This document shows positions 20,701 through 23,401 of a stretch of DNA of 23,401 nucleotides, in pieces; the first letter of the stretch is position 1; the number at the start of each line of letters is the position of its first letter. The notes beneath the pieces are model-generated. The model did not search any database and was not told the DNA's origin. It worked only from the letters and a program-made list of their open reading frames with translations. The position numbers and the translations under genes were made by a program. Origin of the DNA: Penium margaritaceum (Eukaryota > Streptophyta > Zygnematophyceae > Desmidiales > Peniaceae); assembly GCA_023375785.1 (NCBI GenBank), contig SZWC01001583.1, positions 238,901-262,301 on the forward strand, in the 5' to 3' direction.

Positions 20701-23114
20701 GTGGTGGCGTGGGAGACATTGGGTGGCCTGGAAGACGATTTTTGGGTCTTCCTCTCCTGCCTAGGAAAGATCTTCCTCTTGCATGGGATGTAGCAGTGCT
20801 CAGCTGAGGCTCTGGAGTGGGCTGGGCTCAACGCACCGTGGGAGCCTTGGTTCAGTGTGCATCCATCGCGGGCATTCAGAGCCAGTGCACAGCCATCTGG
20901 CTCTACTATGTCACGCATGCCCAGGTGAAGGCCCCCTTCCCTGTCGAGGTGGCGCCGGTTTCTCAGAGGGGGCTGGTGGGGTACGCCCTAGCACTCTCTG
21001 GCTTGTGTGGGGTGGATCCTGTCTTTGGTGGCGCCTAGGTTGTATGAATGCCCACCATATGGTGCTGTAGGTGGCGGTATACCACATGGTTTTTGGTGGT
21101 CAATGGTGGCATTGCATGTTTCCTTTTAATGAACAAAGCCCTTTTTTAAAACAGACATGTAAGAGTAAGGAGGATACTAAACTTCTGCAGATATGGAAGA
21201 ATCAAGATACAATGGAAATTGATGAAGGAAGCACTTGGTGTTTCCAACAGTACTGTTGTTCCTTCAATCAAGAATGACACTTTTGTACCCCCATCTCTCG
21301 CACAAGCAAGGGGCATATAAATCATTGGGCCCTTGAATTGCAATCATGTCTATTTGCAGCCTTTTCCATAGAAGCTTCTTTTATCTCATCAAGTGCATTC
21401 TCGTGTGCTTTCCTTCATTTTGTTCTCCCGCTGTTCAACATGAACACTAAAGAATGTATCATATGAACATATGAGATTACAGTAAAAAAATGACACATGA
21501 AGACATTTATTTCCCATCTACGTGTTTCGTGTATTGCAATCATCTCATGCTTACTTCAATGATAAGGAGATGTACGATTTTCATTTGATTTCACCAAAAT
21601 CATCCCACAAGATACAAATATTATAGAACTTGAATCAGTTCAAACAACAAAACTGCAATCGATGCGTCGTGCAGAAAAAATTCCAGCACTACAACTCACA
21701 ATGCACGCAGATTTTTCAGGTTGCCAGTGGAAGCTGGAATGCTTCCATTCAGCTGGTTCTGGCTCAGGTCTCTGCAAATCAAATGGTGTTCTTCGGGAAC
21801 TGATGTCATGGATCCACTTTTCACGACGAAAAAGAAGGCATCTTACACCATGCGGAACTTATCATCAGAGAGAATCGGAAGGTGCTGGCCCTCCTTCATC
21901 CCTGTGTGACATCTCAAGAAGTATGGGAATATCTAACATCAGAGAAAAAGGATATCTTCCTCTGTTAACACATCAGCCATTACTTCATCTTTAGAAAGGC
22001 TGGATAAATTACAGAAGCAAATTTCTGCCAAAATGCCATGTGTGCCGTACCTGTTTTCGTCAGTCCACTTGGGAAAATTCCATCCCTCACCTTTCCAGAC
22101 AACATGATGGATACATCCAATGCTTCTAAAGTTCAGAATCATGGACCTTTTCAGGTGCAGAATAGTGAAAGAAACGTGCAAGAATCTGGAAATCAATAAT
22201 TTCTATGATCTCACGAATGGTTGTGACCTGATGGATTCAGCGATGAGGCAAAATGATGAAGCTAAGTATGAAATAGGTCTTATTCAGAAGTAATTTAGAT
22301 GTGGCATGCAGTCACATCTGAGTCACGAGTGTCGCAACATGGAGCTCTGGTTTTTTCACATTTCCAACACTAATACTCACAGATACTCCAGGTTTGTTAG
22401 GGCTCCAATGGAAGAAGGAATGCTGCCAGACAGCTGGTTGTAATTCAATGTTCTGCACATAAAGTTGAATCTCAAATAGCTCAATGCATGGATGTGCTTG
22501 CCACAAACAAAGAGATGGTGACTTTCATCACATAGAATGTCACCCAGAGCATATGTGTGACATTCTGTTCTTCCATACTGGTCTTCCATGAAATGAATGC
22601 AAAATCTCACGGCAACAAGAACCATGCATGTAACCAAACCAACAGACCAATGTTTTTGGTGTTCACAAATCACACTGTTGAAAGATCCAAGACGTTGAAG
22701 GTGTCACAAAAAACGAAAGATCACATGTGCCATACCCATTTGCACCAGTCCGTTAAGGGGGAGATCTCACCTTCACCTTCTGGTTTGAAACCAAAGCATT
22801 AGGACTTTTCTTACCTGCAGTTTAGTAACATGGTTTGAAACATACCTTCATTGTACAGAACTGGACATTTTTAAATGATAATGTCACCTCCTTGATTTCA
22901 TGAGTTGAGAAAATGCTCAAGCTTTACAATGGTCCATTCTAACTGAGCAGTCCTGCAGATGTTGCATGCAATACAGTTAGTCTCAAACAAGCTGTAGCCA
23001 TGGATTCCCCTGGCTGATTCAGCCTCCGGAACTGCCACTCACAACGTGCACAGGTTTTTCAGGGCACCAATGGAAGCTGGTATACTTCCATTCAGGTTGT
23101 TACCAGACATGTCT
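9467..23114 (-). CDS. LRR protein gene: eleven internal single-repeat exons
   Basis: Eleven minus-strand exons, each exactly 72 nt and each coding one plant-type LRR (consensus [17 protein letters not shown]). In transcription order they are 23043-23114, 22381-22452, 21700-21771, 17118-17189, 15218-15289, 14064-14135, 12613-12684, 11871-11942, 11239-11310, 10706-10777 and 9467-9538. Every exon starts with the third base of a codon (phase 2) after an AG and ends with two bases of a Leu or Ile codon before GT (mostly GTGAGT). All ten junctions give Leu or Ile with no stop, so 264 codons stay open. Plant LRR receptor genes such as ERECTA and SERK are known to use the same 72-nt phase-2 exons. 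No signal peptide, transmembrane or kinase exon lies in the window. The gene starts beyond the right edge and its 3' end was not found, so receptor kinase, receptor-like protein or secreted LRR protein all remain possible. Confidence 0.9.
9539..9857 (-). other. LRR intron segment next to exon 11
   Basis: Intron on the acceptor side of the exon at 9467-9538, before the SINE insertion. I see no gene. A short Lys/Gln-rich plus-strand ORF at 9637-9879 has no recognisable features and runs into the SINE target site. Confidence 0.6.
9858..10076 (-). mobile_element. tRNA-derived SINE copy 1 with 17-bp target-site duplication
   Basis: The element body (9875-10059, minus) is flanked by a perfect 17-nt direct repeat, TCCAAGGGGATGTTTTC, at 9858-9874 and 10060-10076. 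Read on the minus strand it starts near GATATCGACTGC. It has an RNA polymerase III A box (TGGTGCAGTGG, complement of 10033-10043) and a B box (TAGTTCAATCC, complement of 9980-9990), and it ends in GATGACAGGATTAAA. A homologous plus-strand copy lies at about 14268-14445. Perfect duplications of this length are the mark of LINE-driven target-primed reverse transcription, and their identity implies a recent insertion. Confidence 0.9.
10168..10434 (-). mobile_element. Repeat family B, 5'-truncated copy B3
   Basis: Reading on the minus strand, about 10426 to 10176 matches the 3' end of the copy at 12920-13932, including the ORF end (ATGTCTCCCACTCC...), GCATGCCCACTGTATTTTGCC and the shared tail CATGGCGGCTTTGCATGC. 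It ends in an A-rich tail. The direct repeat AACTCCTT flanks it at 10168-10175 and 10427-10434, and other LRR introns resume their homology directly outside, so the insertion point is well defined. Only about 250 bp remain, which is typical of 5'-truncated retroposons. Confidence 0.75.
10706..10777 (-). CDS. LRR exon 10
   Basis: Flanked by CAG and GTGAGT, 72 nt, phase 2. It encodes [20 protein letters not shown], a near-consensus repeat. Joined to the next exon, its terminal AT plus T makes Ile. Confidence 0.92.
10778..11238 (-). other. LRR intron
   Basis: A 461-nt GT-AG intron between LRR exons 9 and 10, with donor GTAAGT. I see no gene or insertion in it. Confidence 0.85.
11239..11310 (-). 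CDS. LRR exon 9
   Basis: Preceded by TTGCAG and followed by GTAAGT. It encodes [20 protein letters not shown] with the 24-residue spacing kept. The usual Gly-Ser before IP is Ala-Arg here. Confidence 0.92.
11311..11870 (-). other. LRR intron
   Basis: A 560-nt intron. It shows two blocks found in sister introns: TTGATTCCATGGGGTGAAAT near 11720, and CTAGCCACAGAGATATCTGG near 11821. A block near 11605-11645 (AGGCTGCCACCATGCATGAA) recurs in diverged form near 17526. Confidence 0.85.
11871..11942 (-). CDS. LRR exon 8
   Basis: Acceptor TTGCAG and donor GTTAGT. It encodes [20 protein letters not shown], close to the array consensus. Confidence 0.92.
11943..12612 (-). other. LRR intron
   Basis: A 670-nt intron. 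The block CTGTAGTCACAGAGACCTCT near 12551, about 60 nt from the upstream exon's donor, is shared with sister introns. The plus-strand open stretch 12124-12471 overlaps it but has no recognisable domain, and I regard it as chance. Confidence 0.8.
12613..12684 (-). CDS. LRR exon 7 (divergent)
   Basis: Acceptor TTGCAG and donor GTGAGT. It encodes [20 protein letters not shown]. The usual SIGALTNL is replaced by SVCSMAKL, which brings in a Cys, but the length and hydrophobic positions hold. Confidence 0.9.
12685..12901 (-). other. LRR intron segment left of element B1
   Basis: Acceptor-side part of the intron between LRR exons 6 and 7. It contains the shared GATTCCATGTGATGAAAC block at about 12881-12898, next to the family B insertion. 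Confidence 0.7.
12902..13952 (+). mobile_element. Repeat family B, copy B1
   Basis: About 1 kb of GC-rich sequence inserted in an LRR intron. It matches 20164-21140 along its length and ends with the shared terminal motif (GTGCCGGTCTGTGGCTGATT, 13875-13894, then TGCATGC) and an A-rich stretch. The flanks GAAGAAACATAACATGGA (12902-12919) and a similar string at 13933-13952 look like a diverged target-site duplication. LRR-intron homology stops at the left edge and resumes after the right edge, at about 14000. Confidence 0.75.
12945..13800 (+). pseudogene. Unidentified family B ORF, broken
   Basis: Coding-like sequence spread over all three plus frames, so at least two frameshifts are needed to align it with the copy at 19916-21038. 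Shared segments include [19 protein letters not shown] ([19 protein letters not shown] in the other copy), [11 protein letters not shown] ([11 protein letters not shown]) and [18 protein letters not shown] ([18 protein letters not shown]). Near the end [12 protein letters not shown] parallels [12 protein letters not shown], and ALVLSELCG parallels ALALSGLCG. The two copies constrain the same protein, so the family once coded for it. I do not recognise the domain, and no reverse transcriptase or transposase motif is visible. A poly(G) run at 13219-13232 lies inside the ORF. Confidence 0.6.
14064..14135 (-). CDS. LRR exon 6
   Basis: Acceptor CTGCAG and donor GTGAGT. It encodes [20 protein letters not shown], near consensus (TLP in place of SIP). 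Confidence 0.92.
14268..14445 (+). mobile_element. tRNA-derived SINE copy 2
   Basis: Aligns along its whole length with the minus-strand SINE at 9875-10059. Both start near GATATCNACTGCTGG. The A box is TGGCGCAATGG (14282-14292) and the B box TAGTTCAAGCC (14335-14345), followed by GCTGGCAAG-like sequence, GTGCTCAGGGTGGCACCAG and the end TGATGACAGGATGG with a short A run. It is more diverged than copy 1. The flanks ATCAAATGTGTGA and TTCGAATGCGTGTGA might be a decayed duplication, but this is weak. Confidence 0.8.
14446..14756 (-). other. LRR intron segment
   Basis: Intron sequence between the SINE and the family B fragments. I see no gene or named repeat in it. Confidence 0.5.
14757..14882 (-). 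mobile_element. Repeat family B, truncated copy B4
   Basis: The minus strand contains the family B end: GGGGTTGAGCCCGCCCTTGC, then GCATGCCCACCATACTGTGCC, then CCATGGCAACTTTGCATGCC and a T/A-rich tail. It is truncated at the GCGGGGTTGAG position, about 125 bp from the tail. Confidence 0.7.
14920..14976 (-). mobile_element. Repeat family B/A terminal fragment B5
   Basis: A very short fragment carrying only the shared tail (GCCGGTCCGTGGCGGCTTTG, then CATGCTCCCGTTCATTGG and A6 on the minus strand). It sits about 40 bp from fragment B4 in the same orientation. Confidence 0.65.
14977..15217 (-). other. LRR intron, conserved donor-side part
   Basis: Contains the shared blocks TTGATTCCATGGCATGATGA (about 15063) and CTGTAGCCAAAGATA (about 15166) close to the donor of the exon at 15218-15289. 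Confidence 0.75.
15218..15289 (-). CDS. LRR exon 5
   Basis: Acceptor ATGCAG and donor GTGAGT. It encodes [20 protein letters not shown]. The conserved Asn of the xxNxLxG motif is Ala here. Confidence 0.92.
15385..15567 (-). mobile_element. Repeat family A, truncated copy A2
   Basis: On the minus strand this matches the end of the element at 4540-5155: the ORF end TTGGAGGGCGAGGATAGTCT, the block TTTCATGCTTTCATACCCC, then GTGCCGGTCAGGGGCAGCGT (complement of about 15430-15449), TTGCATTTTCC and an A-rich tail. It abuts a copia fragment at about 15567. Confidence 0.75.
15568..15854 (+). mobile_element. Ty1/copia retrotransposon relic: end of RNase H domain
   Basis: The plus strand encodes the C-terminal end of a copia polyprotein. 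[12 protein letters not shown] (15570-15610) is followed, after a 1-nt frame change, by [29 protein letters not shown] (15661-15702) and FVTKPL (about 15774-15791). In the family these correspond to the EA.WL..LL, YCDN..A..LAKN, H.RTKHI.I.YHF and FTKPL motifs at the end of RNase H. The stop is at 15852-15854. Reverse transcriptase and integrase are absent, so it is a dead fragment in an LRR intron. No LTR was identified after it. Confidence 0.88.
15855..16496. other. Intron DNA, possibly copia-derived
   Basis: It follows the copia stop directly. The first bases (AAAATGGGAGAA at 15853-15864) could be a polypurine tract, but I could not identify LTR ends. No gene is supported; the small plus-strand ORF 15971-16153 is unassigned. 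Confidence 0.35.
16497..16681 (-). CDS. Possible terminal exon of an unidentified gene
   Basis: The minus strand has a good acceptor (TTCCTTTGCTGCACAG, exon starting at 16681) followed by about 61 codons to TGA at 16497. The codon choice looks coding (many C/G third positions), with segments such as [18 protein letters not shown] and [20 protein letters not shown]. The frame also stays open upstream to 16832. I do not recognise the protein. It lies within the gap between two LRR exons, so it could be an alternative last exon, a fragment of another gene captured by a transposon, or chance. Confidence 0.3.
16833..17117 (-). other. LRR intron, donor-side part
   Basis: The conserved block CTATAGCCAAAAAGACCTCT (about 17067) lies about 30 nt from the donor of the exon at 17118-17189, as in the sister introns. 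Confidence 0.6.
17118..17189 (-). CDS. LRR exon 4
   Basis: Acceptor TTGCAG and donor GTGAGT. It encodes [20 protein letters not shown], near consensus. Confidence 0.92.
17190..17640 (-). other. LRR intron, acceptor-side part
   Basis: Shares a diverged block with the intron at 11311-11870 (AAGGCTGCCATCATAAGTAA near 17525). No gene is seen. Confidence 0.6.
17667..17702. repeat. Poly(G) run of 36
   Basis: Thirty-six consecutive G after the G-rich stretch GGGGAGGGGAGGGGTGGAAG. Length in assemblies is unreliable for such runs. On either strand it could form a quadruplex-like structure. Confidence 0.95.
17744..17890. repeat. Imperfect (CTG)n trinucleotide repeat
   Basis: A CTG/GCT-dominated tract of about 147 bp with interruptions such as GTTATT, GCCG and TATCC. 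It is open as poly-Ala on the plus strand and Ser-rich on the minus strand, but neither frame has convincing context. I annotate it as a repeat and not as a gene. Confidence 0.9.
17891..18712. other. Unassigned region downstream of RPL11
   Basis: It holds the 3' flank of the minus-strand RPL11 gene, including a possible end signal AATATATAAAAAAAG (complement of about 18397-18411), and a C12 run at 18330-18341. A minus-strand open stretch at 17893-18234 ([18 protein letters not shown] segment) is unassigned. Confidence 0.4.
18713..19264 (-). CDS. RPL11: Cytosolic 60S ribosomal protein L11 (uL5)
   Basis: Ribosomal protein uL5 of the large subunit, which binds 5S rRNA and helps form the central protuberance. 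The frame extends upstream to 19351, but the ATG at 19264 (GCCATGG context) gives a 183-residue product close to the family's usual 175-185. The extra 29 codons upstream do not match the family and are probably leader. Motifs in order are [20 protein letters not shown] (9-28), [10 protein letters not shown] (44-53), [11 protein letters not shown] (56-66), [17 protein letters not shown] (99-115) and the plant-like end [17 protein letters not shown] (160-176), followed by an unusual tail, AHAQIGA. It has no coding introns, frameshift or internal stop, so it looks functional. It lies in the 4.5-kb gap between LRR exons at 17118-17189 and 21700-21771, on the same strand. Confidence 0.97.
   Translation of the reverse strand: MVLEKKAANPMRKIKVQKLVLNICVGESSDRLTHAAKVLEQLSGQVPVFSKARFTVRTFGIRRNEKTARQVTVRGKKAMQLLESGLKVKTFELLKHNVSDTGCFGFGIQEHIDLGIKYDPSTGIDGMESNVVLKRPGYRVALRRRAQSRVGIQHRVTKEDAMKWFRVKFDGVILNKAHAQIGA
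19265..19888 (-). promoter_or_regulatory. Upstream region of RPL11
   Basis: Must contain the RPL11 promoter and leader. I see no TATA box I would defend. A CT-rich leader-like stretch on the minus strand (TCTCTCTACTCTTCACTGTC, complement of about 19367-19386) may mark the 5' UTR. A short (AAT)n run lies at about 19744-19757. No other gene is seen. Confidence 0.4.
19889..21150 (+). mobile_element. Repeat family B, longest copy B2
   Basis: Aligns with copy B1 from about 20164 to 21135 and probably extends further left, since its ORF is open from 19916. It ends with the shared motif (GGTGGTCAATGGTGGCATTG, 21095-21114, then CATGTTTCCTTTTAATGAA) and a T6A4 stretch. GTAGGGACCGGT occurs at 19889-19900 and again at 20100-20111. 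I could not identify a clear target-site duplication, so both ends are approximate. Confidence 0.7.
19916..21038 (+). pseudogene. Unidentified family B ORF, less broken copy
   Basis: Open for 177 codons from 19916 to a stop at 20447-20449 (context VHNTIQD, stop, LAGIYREH; the B1 copy reads through as [14 protein letters not shown], so this stop looks like a point mutation). Further on, the frame changes at least twice, giving [20 protein letters not shown], then [20 protein letters not shown] with [18 protein letters not shown], then [20 protein letters not shown] with [17 protein letters not shown] and a stop at 21036-21038. The protein family is unknown to me. Agreement between the two copies shows that it was once translated. 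Confidence 0.55.
21151..21699 (-). other. LRR intron
   Basis: Donor-side intron sequence of the exon at 21700-21771. AT-rich. I see no gene or named repeat. Confidence 0.6.
21700..21771 (-). CDS. LRR exon 3
   Basis: Acceptor TTGCAG and donor GTGAGT. It encodes [20 protein letters not shown], near consensus (STGNL in place of SIGAL). Confidence 0.92.
21772..22380 (-). other. LRR intron
   Basis: A 609-nt intron. A diverged copy of the conserved block (GTGACCTGATGGATTCAGCG at about 22223) is present about 140 nt before the next exon. No gene is seen. Confidence 0.8.
22381..22452 (-). CDS. LRR exon 2
   Basis: Acceptor TGTGCAG and donor GTGAGT. It encodes [20 protein letters not shown], matching the array consensus. 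Confidence 0.93.
22453..23042 (-). other. LRR intron
   Basis: A 590-nt intron with the conserved blocks TGTCACCTCCTTGATTTCAT (about 22882) and CTGTAGCCATGG (about 22992). No insertion is seen, so it may be close to the ancestral intron size. Confidence 0.85.
23043..23114 (-). CDS. LRR exon 1 of the window
   Basis: Acceptor TTGCAG and donor GTGAGT. It encodes [20 protein letters not shown]. Its acceptor shows that further exons lie beyond the right edge. Confidence 0.93.
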
Positions 23115-23348
23115 CTGCAACTCAAACAGTTTCAAAACGCATCGGGATGCCAAGCAGTGATTTGAGCCATGAGTGAATAGAAAACAGAGCATTGAGCAAA
23201 TCTGCGGTCCTCAATTAGATGAACAACACACAGCTGATGGAGGAGGAGGCTTACAGCTTATGGAACAACTACGTACTAGTGATATTGGAGATGAAGAGGA
23301 CGCTCACACCTCATAAGAGAGAAATAGAAGCAGAGGCCACCTTAGGGA
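23115..23348 (-). other. LRR intron, partial
   Basis: Start of the next intron, running off the window. Nothing else is seen. Confidence 0.6.
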
Positions 23349-23401
23349 CAGAGCGAGGGAGAGGAGGGGGGGGGGGAGGAGAAAGATAAAGAGAGAGAGA
23401 G
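23349..23401. repeat. Purine-rich low-complexity tract
   Basis: GAGGGAGAGGAGG followed by a G run and (GA)n up to the window edge. Confidence 0.9.

Overview
The window is eukaryotic nuclear DNA, most likely from a green-lineage (Viridiplantae) alga. The evidence is a plastid-type ATP/ADP translocase with a transit-like N-terminus, plant-type leucine-rich repeats encoded as single 72-nt exons, a cytosolic ribosomal protein uL5 (RPL11), GT-AG introns, a Ty1/copia relic, tRNA-derived SINEs and long simple repeats. A streptophyte or early-diverging green alga would fit, but the species cannot be fixed from sequence alone.

Layout. 1-79 is a (GT)n microsatellite. 80-4540 is AT-rich intergenic DNA with no gene I can name; it holds a MITE-like inverted-repeat element (1117-1265). 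4540-5155 is a repeat (family A) with the end of an unknown ORF. 5396-7197 is a plastidic ATP/ADP translocase (NTT) gene without coding introns, with one apparent 1-nt frameshift near 6800 and an A15 tract 155 nt after the stop. 7370-9370 is mostly unassigned.

From 9467 to 23114 the minus strand carries eleven exons of exactly 72 nt. Each encodes one 24-residue plant-type LRR, all are in phase 2 and all junctions stay open. The gene enters from beyond the right edge, and its end left of 9467 was not found. Its introns are homologous to one another, so the array grew by duplication of exon-plus-intron units. The introns have collected SINE copies (one with a perfect 17-bp target-site duplication), several copies of an uncharacterised element (family B), a copia relic and a second family A copy. 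An intact RPL11 gene (18713-19264, minus) lies between two LRR exons on the same strand.

Families A and B have unrelated ORF ends but share a conserved terminal motif of about 40 nt (GCCGGTCNNNGGCGGC...TTTGCATG), often followed by an A-rich tail. This points to retroposition by common machinery. The housekeeping genes (NTT in the plastid envelope, RPL11 in the cytosolic ribosome) and the LRR gene (probably a receptor or recognition protein) have no evident functional link.
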